64,000 nt of DNA from Parasponia andersonii (GCA_002914805.1 JXTB01000471.1:204217-268216), one strand, 5' to 3'. Shown: positions 49,609 to 60,581, numbered from the stretch's first letter. Notes: generated by a model not told the origin, from the letters alone. Translations and numbers: made by a program.

Positions 49609-50409
49609 TGGATTTTGGTTCATGAACCAACGCTTTCCATTCTCTCTTGAGTGGTTCTTCTTCAAGAGAAGCCAAAATCTAAATTTGATATAGGTGTGGT
49701 CTGTACAACCTTGAAAAAGGTTATGATTGAACTTTTCACGAACTAGTAATAGTGGTACCAGTGTGGTACCTGCCAAATCTTCTTAACAGAAAGGTTGTCA
49801 GTAACGCATTCAATGAAGTATTCTATCGAATAGTGAGCCAGTAGTAAATAAATGATAAGAAGAGAAAAGGATATAAGGACAAATAAGATTTTGGGGATTT
49901 GTAGTAGCTTACCTCTTTTAGATGATTATGAAGCTATTTATTATGGCTTTGTGGCCCCCCAAGAGTTAGAGTTGATATCTATCCCTGAAAAAATAAAAGG
50001 GAATCTCACCTATCTGCTTGTACAGACATGAGTATGTGATTGAGCTAGGTGTTAGCCTCTCCCAAGTCTGCCCTTTCTTTATTCTTCTACTTGGTCGGTG
50101 CTATGTTGTTATATTAATGGTCAGCTATTTCTCAGTTCCTTGTTCTTTCGCTTAGGGTAAATGATCGGTGCCCTATATGAAATCTGACAAGGGCAATTTT
50201 CCATCTTAGTGGGCGTGGTCGTATCAAGGCCGATCAGCTTCTTCTTTAGACTTATTCGACTTTTTTTGTAGTAGGACGTAGCCTTAACCTTTGCTCTGCT
50301 TGGTCAGTTGATAGGGTACGACGTCCTTTTTGGTCTATACTGTAATGTGTCATTTGCAACGTGACGTAAGTGTCATTTTTTGATTTGTTTGGGGAAATTA
50401 TCCTCAACA
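49609..50409 (-). repeat. 5' LTR of the minus-strand Tat element
   Basis: On minus it starts TGTTGAGGATAATTTCCCC and ends CCAAAATCCA. It aligns with 35678-36480 end to end. Confidence 0.88.
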
Positions 50410-50414
50410 TTTCG

Positions 50415-51223
50415 TATGTGCTTGATTACTACTTATGATGAAGCTCACGAAAATGGGATTCTCGAATTGTTTATGTCTCGTGTGACATTATGCTAGGAGA
50501 ATTGTGATGAGATAAATCAAGCTAGGAGGATTAATTTTGATTTAAAAATCATGTCCATTAATATAACATACGAAAATAAAGATCAAGAAATTCTTTTTAA
50601 AAAATCAGGTAATTAATCAAGGCATAATGATTTAGCATTTGAAATTGTTCGATTAGGAAAAGCCAAGTATATAAGGCAAGAAGAGCAAATAAATCAGTTA
50701 GAGTAATAAATATTATTATTGATACTAGAAATTGGTTTAACAACAAAATTGAGAATGACAGATAAATGATTGAGGAAAATGAATAAAATAAGAATAGGAA
50801 CAAAGAACCTACATCCACTATAGTTAATACTATTCTCTCTGAGTTCTCTGATTATAAAAGGGTTTGGATCCATTATTCTGACTTAATTTCTCTTATTTAT
50901 AAGTAGACGGGTTCTTTACAGATGAGATAATAAATATATGATATTTAATTCAAATAAATGAGGTAAAATCAGGAAACATATGATTTTAAAGATATTTTAT
51001 CCTAATTTTTTTATACTGTTTACAGATATCTCGGGATTTGATCCATTTAAAAGAAAGAATCATGGTATAAAGACCTACTCATTTTTTGAATAGAGACAGT
51101 ATGTTTGTTTTCGACCTACTCCAAACGAGCTGGCGTTCCTTGGTTCAACTCGAACACCCAGAGCTAGACGAGCTTCGAATAAGCTCGTTTCCTCTTGAGC
51201 AGCTTTGAAATCCGTGCACCACA
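50415..51223 (-). repeat. 3' LTR (at least its right part) of a second minus-strand Tat-like element
   Basis: On minus, AGAACTAGGGGGGCAAG (51224-51240) is a polypurine tract directly followed by TGTGGTGCACGGATTTC, an LTR start. The tract is nearly identical to that of the left element (2560-2576). The LTR's other end cannot be placed, because no partner is in the window and the element at 35678-50409 may have inserted inside it. Confidence 0.6.
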
Positions 51224-51717
51224 CTTGCCCCCCTAGTTCTAGGTGTCACTTCGTACAACTGGAATTGGATCACCTACTTGAACCATCAATTTCAATGTTA
51301 GATCATGATAATGTTATTTAAAATTGTTTCTGACAGGAAACAATTTCAGAAATGTTGTTTCGATTTTGTTATTATGGTGTCAGTTTCGAAAAATGTGTAG
51401 TCACTTTTCAAAATTTGAACCGTCAAATTAATAGTGTAATGATAATTAAGTGAGATTCTTTTTGTAATTCTTGAGAGAAAGAAGGTGTCGAACAACCATT
51501 ACTCCATCGATCATAATCATTGTCTGTGGAGATGAACAGACCTTTAGCCGTTGGTTTTGAAAAGCCTATGGGTTTTTATGGCCATCTTCTTTATTTCCAG
51601 TAAGAATCTACTCCCTTTCTTTCTCATTATATTTCAAACTTAAGGACCTTCCCCTTTTTTCGATTCACTGACTTATCCCAGGACACATTTCACACGAGCA
51701 CAACTCCTTCCTGTGGG
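51224..51717 (+). other. Polypurine tract (minus) and leader of the split antisense ORF
   Basis: The polypurine tract is at 51224-51240. The rest holds no clear frame. It is cut at 51718 by the hAT element and resumes at 54814. Confidence 0.5.
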
Positions 51718-52043
51718 TAAAGTTGGCAATTCGGTCGGCTGGCCCGGTCCTTTTTTTTTTTATTTATTTTTTATTTTTTTCCTTCTTTGCCCAAAAACGT
51801 CTGGGCTCGTATTTTTTTTTTTTTTTTTTAAAAAAAAAAGCATTTGTCCATGAATTTTCAATGATAACTTATGTTACTCTTAAGCCCAACAGAAATATTA
51901 CCGTTGGTTCTATATTTATTTATTTATTTTTATTTTTTTTGTTTTAAAGTTTATACTATTTTTTTAGAAATATTTTCTTGCATTATAAACATTTTATATT
52001 CTCCACTCTTTTTTCTCATTTATAAGTTACGATTTCAAATACT

Positions 52044-52115
52044 NNNNNNNNNNNNNNNNNNNNNNNNNNNNNNNNNNNNNNNNNNNNNNNNNNNNNNNNN
52101 NNNNNNNNNNNNNNN
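52044..52115. other. Assembly gap (72 N)
   Basis: Unknown bases inside the hAT element, directly followed by a 69-bp tandem repeat. The true gap length may differ. Confidence 0.99.
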
Positions 52116-52270
52116 CAATTAATTTGTAATTTATAGTTGTTTATAATTAAGTTAGAAGAAAGTTTATTAGAATATTTTTAATTTTAATTAATTTGTAATT
52201 TATAGTTGTTTACAATTAAGTTAGTAAAAAGTTTATTAGAATATTTTTAATTTCAATTAATTTACAATTT
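52116..52270. repeat. 69-bp tandem repeat at the gap edge
   Basis: Units start at 52116, 52185 and 52254 with CAATTAATTTGTAATTTATAG-type sequence. Two full copies and a partial third are visible. The repeat probably extended into the gap. Confidence 0.88.
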
Positions 52271-52282
52271 TTAATATAGGAT

Positions 52283-54393
52283 ATGGATATGTCAAAAAAT
52301 ATCTATATTGATTTGGAAATGAATGATAATCAAATTCGCATATTTGAAGAGGGTGACCAAGTCCCTGAAATGCAAACTAATCGAAATGCTAGTGGAAGTT
52401 GTTCATAATTTCAAGATTGTTATTAGCCGAGTGCAAGCACGACCTCTAAACGTGCAAGGACAACTTCCAATGTATGAGATCATTTCGATTTGGAATTCAA
52501 AAATGAGGCCGATGGTAAGAAGACAAAAATGGTGAGATGTAAATATTGTAAGAAATTATTAACTACTAAACTATCTAGCAGGACCACTCATTTGAATAGA
52601 CATAGTGATGCATATGTCAAAAAACACAAAAGAAACAAGGAACCCACTCAATTAACACTTCAATTCAATAAGGATGGTTCGGTAAGTTCCTAGAATTTTG
52701 ATCCTTTAGTAGCTAGGGAGTTTCTAGCACGTTTAATTGTTATAAAAGATTTACCATTAGGATTTGGTGATTGTAATAGCTATGAAGGTCATATTAGAAG
52801 AACCTATTATCTAAACTTTAAAACAGTTTCTAGAAATATTATTAGGAGTGATTTGATTGAAGTTTATGATAATATACGTAAAGAATTAATATCTGAATTA
52901 ACTTCATTAATTTTTTGTATTGCATTGACATCTGATATTTGGGGTGCTAATTCCAAACAAGATTATTTAAGTGTAGTTGCACATTATTTAGATTCAAGAT
53001 GAATAATATAAAAAAAAAAAGGTTTTCGAGTTGTTGATAATAAATACACTGCTAAAATTATTAGAGATAGAATTTTAAATATTGTTGAAGAATATGGCAT
53101 ATAGTAAATCACATTATCTCTATCACTTTAGATAATGCTACCGCAAATACAAAGGTCATAAATTACTTAGCAATTTAGTAAATTCATATATTGGAGGATT
53201 CTTACTGCATCAATATTATGCATGTCTCATCATCAACCTTATTGTCAAATCAGGTATAGATGTTATAAGTGTATATATTGAAAATATTTGATATACTATT
53301 ACTTATATTCATGCTTCTAATCTATGCACTGCCAAATTTAAAAGATACTGTATAGCTCAAAGATTAAAACTAAGAAAATTTCAAGTTGATTTACCTGTAA
53401 GGCAGAATTCCACTTATTTAATGTTGAAAAATGTATTATCATATAAAATTCCAATTACTATGTTTTGCAATTCAAAAATAGGTTCATTACTATTGAAAGA
53501 TGAAGATTGGTTTATATGTGAAAAATTTATACACTTTTTAGACATTTTTTATGAAGCTACTAATATTTACTATCCTACTTCTCTAAATATTTTACATCAT
53601 ATCTATTTTATTGCTGAAATATTTTTAAAGAAAGATGTGACCTTATATATGAACCAATTATAACACGTATGTAAGAAAGTTTTTTGAAATATTGGATTCC
53701 AATTCTTTTATTATTTTCATTTGCTTTTATTTTAGAACCTAGGGGTAAATTAAATGGTCTTTCTATTTAATTAGTTATATTTCTACAAGTTTTGAGATAG
53801 ATTATAATTTTGAATATACAAATGCTCGTGACAAGTTTTTTGAAGTGTATAGTATATATGAGGCTAAGTATGACAGTAATCAACAACAACATACTTCACA
53901 ATTAATCGAAGAACAATCAAAGAATAAGTATTTTTGGAGCATGATAGGTTCTCGTTCTCAAGGGAATGGTCATGGCTCATCATCAACATCATCAAGTTCA
54001 AGTCAACCACTACCACCAATGAATCCACAATAATCCTCTGAGCTTAACCAGTATATTGAGATAGACTCTGATATCGACCTCAATGATGAGAATTTCAAAA
54101 TTTTAGACTAGTGGCAAAAGCGTCAACCATGATTTCGGGTGTTTTCACAATCAGCCCGTGATGTTTTAACAATTCTGGTGTCCACACTTTTTTCAGAGTC
54201 TGCTTTTAGCATAACTAAGATGATAGTAGATAAGCAGAGGACTTTACTGGCTTCTGAAATGGTTGAGGTGCTGACATGCATTAAAGATTGTGAAGAAGTG
54301 GCAAAGGAAAATTAAGATACTATTCGTATTTGTAATAAAGAATTGGTAAAAAATTTCAATAACTTGTATATAAATGATGATGATGAGTCATAA
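52283..54393 (+). pseudogene. hAT transposase (BED zinc finger, hATC domain), broken
   Basis: It begins MDMSKNISIDLEMND at 52283. Next comes a BED-type finger (MVRCKYCKKLLTTKLSSRTTHLNRH, about 52529-52605). The middle reads ALTSDIWGANSKQDYLSVVAHYLDSR (about 52924-53000), and a later stretch reads FCNSKIGSLLLKDEDWFICEKFIHFL. The C-terminal dimerisation domain is about 54130-54300 (DVLTILVSTLFSESAFSITKMIVDKQRTLLASEMVEVL). Many stops occur (after SGSCS, after GSVSS, after YLDSR) and there are frameshifts. The protein would bind element ends and cut and join DNA; this copy cannot. Confidence 0.85.
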
Positions 54394-54813
54394 ACTCATA
54401 ATTAATATTATACTAGTTTTTTCAAGTAATAATTTGAATTATAATAAATGATCATCAATAAAGTCAAATTTATTTATTTTTTTAATTATTTTTTTAAAAT
54501 TTTATTTTTAAACTTTTTTTAATCAACTATTCAATTTCAACTTATATGGTATATCCTATTTAATTATTATTAATTTTTTAACAATAGAAAAAAATAACAC
54601 ATTTAGTTTATGTTATCAATTTTTTAAAATAAAAATTAAATTAAAAAGTTTATTAAACTTAACGTTTTAAAAAAGTTGTTAAAAAAAAGCCAAGAACACG
54701 TTAGTCTGTTTCGGGCCTAGTCCGATCTTGGCCCATTAAAAAACCTGTTGGGCCAACGGGCCTAAGTTGGGCCCTATTTTATTTTTTGTGGGCCTGGCAT
54801 TTTGCCACTTCTA

Positions 54814-56460
54814 CCTACAGGTGTCCTATGTCTAGTCATGCACGTTGATGTAGGGAAGGAGTAATTTCAAACGGCTGGGCCATCATATCTTACCTTAGAA
54901 TTATATACTTCAAGCTCAGTTATGATTGACCGATTCCTGGAGAGATAAGTTACATATACAAGATGAAGGGTTCTTCTGGCTCAGTTGATTACTATTATCG
55001 TGCTGCTCGATTGAAGCCAGGCTATAATGTTATCTAGGAGTACAAGTCAAACACTAGTCCTTGGAAGAATCAATATTTTTATTTGGATTATCTCCCTGTG
55101 ATGTACAAAGAGTTTAATGACGCTGGTAGCAATTTTCGCGCTTTCTTACTTTACTTTTTTATTATTCTGTACTAACTTCTCTTTTGCTTTTCAGCTCACA
55201 AGCCATGACCTTCCTCTTTTGTCAAGGGACTTGCTCGAGTCAAGAATAGTTCACTTGGACCGGAAGAGGGGAGCGCTGAAAAGCTCAATAACGATGAGAA
55301 TTTGGTGGCATCCGGGCTTTGGGTTAAACGAGCCAAACTTCCTAGGTCTACTAAGAACCAGATCGCTAAAGTTACACTCCGAAATCTTGTACAGTTCGAA
55401 TTAGGAACTGAGATAAATCTCAGGCAGCCGAAGATTGGGAAGAGTATAACCTTGAGCATAGACAAGCCGGAAGCCTCGAGCAAGTCCAAAATGATCAGCC
55501 TGACCACTTTTGCTACTCCTAGCTAGCCACATGTAAGAGTCTCGAGGCAACCTACTTCTGGTGTTCAAATAGATGAGCATGCCAAAAGAAAAGGAAAGGG
55601 CATTGCGGTCGATGATGAGCCTTCATCTAAAAAACATAGGGTCGTAGTCCCGAAGGGTCTGATGAAGGATGCTTTTAAGCCGAGCAAAAAAAACTCTAGG
55701 GATGCGCCTTTGCTGAGGTACAAGTAAGGCCTGAGTGCCAGCCTCGAGGATGCAGTCACGATCGAGGAAAAGCAGAAGTTCGATGAGATCAGTGGTACTG
55801 ACATCTCTTATACCTTGGCCAAACTTCCTACCTCTGTTTTTTGCTTTTTTTTTTTTTTTTTTTTTCGAGAGTTTAAACTTTGAGTATCTCTTTGTAGGCC
55901 CCCTCTATCCTCTCAAGGACGTGAATGAAAACATCCTAGCTTAGCTGTTGCTCTTAACAACCAGAAGAACGCTAACAATGCGACCAAGAAGCTCTCGAAT
56001 AAAGATAATGAAATCACTCAGGTGGAGTTGCACGAGATGACTACAAGGCCAAGCTCGACAACATAATTCTTCAGCTTGACGAGCTCCATCAAGCCATAAA
56101 GACTCTATCAAGCCATAAAGACTGTTGAAGAGGCGACAAAGAGAGTAGAAGAGGCCGAGAAAAAGATGACTGTTGAAGAGTCAGCTAAGACTCTTAAGAC
56201 CAAACTCCAACAGTCTGAGGAGATGGTTATCAAGTTAGAGAGTGACCTTGGAGGTGCCATCATCCTTTATTCAAACGAGAACAAAGCTTTGAAAAAGAAA
56301 TGCAAGGAGAATGAAGCGATTACTTTCCTTTATAGATTATGGTATAGTCACCCGACCCTCGACCTTTCTATTTATTCCTCAACTCGTAGCTACCTTTGAA
56401 CCACCCGAAGAAGATGAGGAAGCTGGAGGAGAAGAGTACGAGATTGGCGAACAAGCGGTT
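54814..56460 (+). pseudogene. Antisense additional ORF of the second minus-strand Tat-like element, broken
   Basis: The plus strand reads YYYRAARLKPGYNVI then a stop, and SNTSPWKNQYFYLDYLPVMYKEFND (about 54984-55120). An intron-like stretch follows, and 55196-55730 gives a Lys/Ser-rich part (SSKKHRVVVPKG). A coiled coil at about 56120-56310 (EEATKRVEEAEKKMT, KLQQSEEMVIKLESDL) and a tail FLYRLWYSHPTLDLSI match the FYEHPDFDFSI tail of the ORF at 61245. Domain order is the same as in the other antisense ORFs. Together with the LTR ending at 51223, it fits a minus-strand element with the ORF antisense to it, split by the hAT insertion. Several stops and frameshifts make it a pseudogene. Confidence 0.62.
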
Positions 56461-56540
56461 TAAGCTCAGCTTGAGATTGAGAAATAATCACAGAATTAAA
56501 GGGCAGACAAATTGCTATACGCAATCAGGATAATACTTTC

Positions 56541-57176
56541 TGTTGTGCGGTCTAAAATCCTAAGGTCGCATAAGGGTTAAGTTCGACCTCTTCTGTGTTG
56601 GTTATGTGCGACCTCTTCCACAGGTTATATGCGACCTTCTCCGTATAGTCTTTTTGCATAAATTATGTACGACCTTCTCTGTATAGACTGTGGGCGACCT
56701 CTTCCGAAAAAAAAGGGAAACAAGTATATGCTATGTCAAATAGGAAACCTACAAGAAAAGGGAAACAGAAGTCTCCTATTTATGATCAACCAGTTACCCG
56801 TTTTGAGTGGTTATCCAATTATGTTGTTACTTAATTTATGTTACCTGATTGTATAGTTACCCGTTTACACAATTAGAATCATAGGGACATAGGGTTACCT
56901 TTACTTATATAAAGGGGACTCAATGTTCCGAAGAGGAATAAGTTTTCAGTATTCCAATTGCTTTTCATTTTTCCAATTTCCAGACGAGACATTGTAACTT
57001 TGAGTGCTTGTAATTCTCCATAAAATAGTGAAAAACAGTGGACGTAGGCTCATCTTTCCGGGGCTGAACCACTATAAAATCCTCGCTATTTATTTGCTTT
57101 GATTATTAACTCAATTTGCACAAGCCACATCTCTTAATTTTTTCTAAATTTATTGTTGATAAAACCTCCATCAACA
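56541..57176 (+). repeat. 5' LTR of right Tat element
   Basis: Starts TGTTGTGCGGTCTAAAATCC and ends CCTCCATCAACA. The TATA box TATATAAAG is at 56906-56914. U3 holds five imperfect copies of a GTGCGACCTCTTCC-like unit (about 56580-56705, spacing 23-38 bp), one more than in the sister LTR at 2577-3232. Confidence 0.88.
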
Positions 57177-57177
57177 A

Positions 57178-57195
57178 TTGGCGCTAGAAGGAGGG
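57178..57195 (+). promoter_or_regulatory. Primer binding site of right Tat element
   Basis: TTGGCGCTAGAAGGAGGG starts one base after the LTR and is the same string as at 49581-49598 (minus). Confidence 0.85.
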
Positions 57196-57237
57196 CTATT
57201 CCGGCAGAAAAATTTGTCAAATTCCACTTTTTCAATA

Positions 57238-59110
57238 ATGGTAAACACTAGAAACACTACCAGAGTCACCAGAACTAGCCAAAACCAACCTCAAAGTACT
57301 GCTGCTACACAGGCAGTCCCTACTCCGGATCAGCTTACTATGACTGTAACAGATAACCTTTCCCAGAGACAGGATCGTATGGAAGAGATGCTGGTAAACC
57401 TTCAGCAAGTCACTAACCAGATCAATGACACCCTGTGACGACTTGCTGAAGGGTAGATGGTGACCCCACCACAACACGAACGTCCCAAAGAACGTCCTGC
57501 TCAATTACCTGAGAAAGGAATACAGATCCTAGAGACGAGAAGACATGGCCAGCCAATAACTCAGCAAGAGCGTCATGAAGATTGCATCTCCAAAGGGAAA
57601 GGCAAGGTCACAAACTTGCCTCCAGAATCTGGTACGGAGAGTTCAAGTACGAACCGTGATCGTGTACAACCTTCTCGTAAATCCACTAATAGTCAAGATC
57701 GCTTGAGCGGCGAACAAAGACGACCATCGAGAAGCGTCTTCGAAAGAGTCAGCATAGAGTTGAGACAAGATCCTACAGACCTAAGATTGTATTTGGAGCG
57801 ACGACGTAGTCATGATCGATCTATATCGCATCACAACGACCAAAGTCGGTCTCGTTGCACTATTTCACTGGATTCCTCTCATAGGTCGCAGAAGACTCTA
57901 CCTGACCAACCCACCATGAAACAGGATAACGAACGAAGACCGCTTTTACCGCCAGAAAGGGATGATGCTTTCCCTCTGAACGTCGATATTCATAATTTAA
58001 GGATCGCATTAGACGCACTTGCTGGTTGGGACAATGAGCTCGCTGATAGGTATCGTCAGTCGCCATTCAGTGAGGAGGTTCGAGCTGCAGCCCTTCCCAC
58101 TGGATTCAGACTTCCCACCATTAATACTTTTGATGGGAAAACTGATCCACAGGACCATATGGATCACTTCAGTGACTTGATGGAACTTCATCGGGTTAGT
58201 GATCATGCACGTTGTAGATGTTTCGCTGTAACACTCTCGGGAGCAGCGAAGAAGTGGTTCTGAGGACTTAAATCCGGCTCAATTTCGTCCTGGCAACAAT
58301 TACAGACGGCGTTCTTAAGGCAGTTTTAAGCCGCAAAGAATTTCACTATTCTGCTTGTTAGTTTGTCCGCGATCCAGCAAGGCCCAGAGGAGACTCTATG
58401 ATCTTATCTCAATCGATTCACTTCAGAGCTAGCGAAGGTCAACAACCCACCTGAAGGAGGAGTTCTTACTCTTATGATGGCTGGGGTGCGACCAGAAACT
58501 AAACTTTGGGAGGAATTGCTTGAGCGAGAATGTAAAACCCTAGAAGACTTGTACCAAAGGGCCTGTCGGCATCTGAGAGTAGAATCTTCACCAGAGAATC
58601 TTCAAAAGACTGAAGGAAGGAAAGATGCGACTAAAGATGCGGTCATTACCCACAATAATGGTAATAACAAAAACAAAAGGAATAATGAACAGCTGACGGA
58701 GAATCAGCTTAGACCCAAAAAACAAGAGATTTCAAGAACTCCCATGCAGTTCAACAATCACACCGAGTTAAATGCTCCCATAGATCATATCTATACAGTC
58801 ATAAACCAAAAGGAGCGATACCGTCAACCGGGACCAATGAAGCGAGACAGGGCAAAGCGCGACCCCAACAAGTTCTGCCGGTATCACAATGATATTGGGC
58901 ATGATACTAATGATTGCTTTGCCCTGAAGGATGAAATTGAAAGGTTGATTAAAGAAGGGCGACTGCGGCAGTTGACCAAGCAGAACGACGAAAGGCGAGA
59001 AGAGAACCAACAGCGACCTCCAGAAATTCAGCGCGAGGTGCGAACTATTTTTGGAGGACTGCATGTTGGAGGAGATTTCAAGCGAGCTCAAGACAGGTAT
59101 GCATGAGAAG
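57238..59110 (+). pseudogene. Gag of right Tat element (several nonsense codons, frame otherwise kept)
   Basis: ATG at 57238 gives MVNTRNTTRVTRTSQNQPQ, a typical Tat gag start. The frame stays constant to 59106 through stops near 57436, 57454, 58261, 58327 and 58398 (TGA, TAG, TGA, TAA, TGA). The central capsid-like domain reads TFDGKTDPQDHMDHFSDLMELH...LSGAAKKWF (about 58120-58260) and continues as LNRFTSELAKVNNPPEGG. The C-terminal knuckle-like motif is KFCRYHNDIGHDTNDCFALKDEIERLI (about 58879-58960). A 25-base AT-free linker then leads to protease. Gag packages the RNA. With the stops the chain is broken, but there are few other lesions. Confidence 0.85.
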
Positions 59111-59181
59111 CTCGACAACAGCCATTAACTAACGTCATGCATCTTGAGCAGTGACCACACAAGCTTCAATGAGTACCAGAC

Positions 59182-59877
59182 ATGGACATTACCTTCACAG
59201 AACAGGACGTAAGGGAAGTCCATTATCCGCATAATGACGCGTTGGTTATGAAAATTAACTGTGGAAGCACAAAGTTGTGGCGAGTATTGGTTGATAACGG
59301 GAGTGCTGTAGACATCCTATACTTCGACGCCTTTAAGAAGATGGGGTTGAATGAGAGTGACTTGAAGCCTACCGTCACTCCACTCTATGGTTTCACTGGT
59401 GACAGCCTGATGCCTATGGGAATGATTGAATTGATGGTCAGTGTTGGAACCTATCTTAGGGTTTCAATGGTAATGACCCAGTTTTTGGTGGTAGATTGCC
59501 ATTCTGCTTTCAATGCTGTGCTGGGAAGACCGACACTGAGGGAACTTCGAGCCGTCACCTCGATCTACCATCTCACTATGAAGTTCTCGACCCAACACGG
59601 AGTAGGCGAGGTGCGAGGAAACCAATATGATGCGAGGACTTGTTATAACAACTCGCTAAAACTCGCAGCAAAGGATGCGACGTCCCGTACAATGATGGTC
59701 CACCTGCCAGAGGAAGCGATCAAAGCGTCAGTCGAGGCAGCGGGGAAAGCATCAGCCGAGGAAGCGATCAAAGCGTCAGTCGAGGTAGCGGGCAAAGCGT
59801 CAGTTGAGGAAGCGATTAAAGCGTCAGTCGAGGCAGCGAGCAAAGTGTCAGTCAGGTCGCCAGACAACGTCAGTTGA
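59182..59877 (+). CDS. Retroviral-type aspartic protease domain of right Tat element with repeat tail
   Basis: The open frame of 231 residues reads MDITFTEQDVREVHYPHNDALVMKI. The active site WRVLVDNGSAVDILYFDAF has the DNGS(A/S) form usual in Tat and Athila elements. The flap-side and C-terminal motif FLVVDCHSAFNAVLGRPTLRELRAV is also typical. The last 55 residues are a repeat of EAIKASVEAAGKASAE-like units. In an intact element this is an internal part of pol. Here pol ends shortly after, so it is a relic that has stayed open. It could cut Gag if it were still made, but that is inference. Confidence 0.8.
   Translation: MDITFTEQDVREVHYPHNDALVMKINCGSTKLWRVLVDNGSAVDILYFDAFKKMGLNESDLKPTVTPLYGFTGDSLMPMGMIELMVSVGTYLRVSMVMTQFLVVDCHSAFNAVLGRPTLRELRAVTSIYHLTMKFSTQHGVGEVRGNQYDARTCYNNSLKLAAKDATSRTMMVHLPEEAIKASVEAAGKASAEEAIKASVEVAGKASVEEAIKASVEAASKVSVRSPDNVS
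59713..59856 (+). repeat. 48-bp coding tandem repeat, three copies
   Basis: Units start GAAGCGATCAAAGCGTCAGT at 59713, 59761 and 59809. Each has an internal half-repeat (GCGTCAGTCGAG). The period is a multiple of three, so the frame is kept. Confidence 0.92.
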
Positions 59878-60079
59878 ACCATCAGTTAAAATGTCAATCG
59901 ATACGACTAGCGAAGACTTCAATCCTCGAAAAATAGACGGTCAGAACTGGATCCATTGAAGATCTGGAGGATTTATTATTCGACATGTCCCCCTAAGACG
60001 AGATTGGAACGGAGATTCAGGAACCTGTGCGAGCTTCATTGGTCGTTTTTCTGAAATCCAATCTTCAGGATTAATCCGA

Positions 60080-60330
60080 ATATCATGTCGCTGGAGCTCG
60101 ATCTCTTAGAAGAAAGGCGCGAGCAGTCTCAGCTTCAGATCGCATCATATCAACAGTTCACTGCTCGATGTTATAACCCTAAAGTTGAATGAAGATTTAT
60201 TGGCACTTGTCCTTCAACAAGACCTCGTTCTTCGGGACTTTTGAGAATGTTATTGCTATTATTCGACCTGGGATATATAAGTTAGCTCGAACTGGTGGAC
60301 CAAAGATTGAGCATGCCTGGAGTGTAGGAT
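60080..60330 (+). pseudogene. Remnant of the integrase C-terminus
   Basis: It reads SLELDLLEERREQSQLQIASYQQFTARCYNPKVE then a stop, then in another frame NVIAIIRPGIYKLARTGGPKIEHAWSV. Tat-type pol ends with a similar stretch (LDLxEExRExAxxRxAxYQ...ARxYN, then RPGxYKL...AWNAEHL). It marks the right side of the pol deletion. Confidence 0.72.
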
Positions 60331-60372
60331 AGCCGTCGCTTTCATCAGTTAACTTTCATGAATATCTTCATG

Positions 60373-60537
60373 TGTTCGTCATTCGTTGATCGTCATTCGT
60401 TGTTTGTCATTCGTTGATCGTCATTCGCTGTTCGTCATTCGTTGATCGTCATTCGTTGTTCGTCATTCGTTGATCGTCATTCGTCATTCGTTGATCGTCA
60501 TTCGTTGTTCGTCATTCGTCGATCGTCATTCGTCAAT
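60373..60537 (+). repeat. 14-bp tandem repeat array, about 12 copies
   Basis: The unit is TGWTCGTCATTCGT. TGTTCGTCATTCGT and TGATCGTCATTCGT mostly alternate, giving a 28-bp higher-order period. One unit near 60478 is shortened. No spacers, so it is not a CRISPR array. Confidence 0.92.
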
Positions 60538-60581
60538 AATATTTCTTCGGCTATTACTTCAACTTTGTTTGATTCGTCTTC

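Larger units (their letters stand above)
35678..50409 (-). mobile_element. Complete Ty3/gypsy Tat-type retrotransposon with antisense ORF, interrupted by a solo LTR
   Basis: LTRs are 35678-36480 and 49609-50409. The 5-bp target duplication TTTCG is at 35673-35677 and 50410-50414. On minus the order is 5' LTR, primer site, gag, protease, reverse transcriptase, RNase H, second (archaeal-type) RNase H, integrase, antisense ORF (plus strand), polypurine tract, 3' LTR. Dual RNase H and the antisense 3' ORF point to the Tat lineage. The total is 14.7 kb, of which 2884 bp are the inserted solo LTR plus its duplication, leaving an element of about 11.8 kb. LTRs differ at roughly 15-20% of sites by eye, so the insertion is old. 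Confidence 0.92.
51718..54813 (+). mobile_element. hAT-superfamily DNA transposon
   Basis: The ends TAAAGTTGGCAATTCGG (51718) and the reverse complement of ...CATTTTGCCACTTCTA (54813) are imperfect inverted repeats of the common plant hAT type TAGxGTGGCAAA. The subterminal regions are rich in GGCCC motifs, also typical. Possible 8-bp target duplications CCTGTGGG and CCTACAGG match at 5 of 8. A decayed transposase lies inside, and a 72-base assembly gap lies within the 5' part. Confidence 0.78.

Noticed and set aside
57860-58206. Antisense ORFs in gag of the right Tat element
   Set aside because: They overlap a strong sense gag frame and show no motif.
60373-60537. Repeat array resembling a CRISPR array
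   Set aside because: Units are directly adjacent with no unique spacers, and the DNA is a plant retrotransposon.
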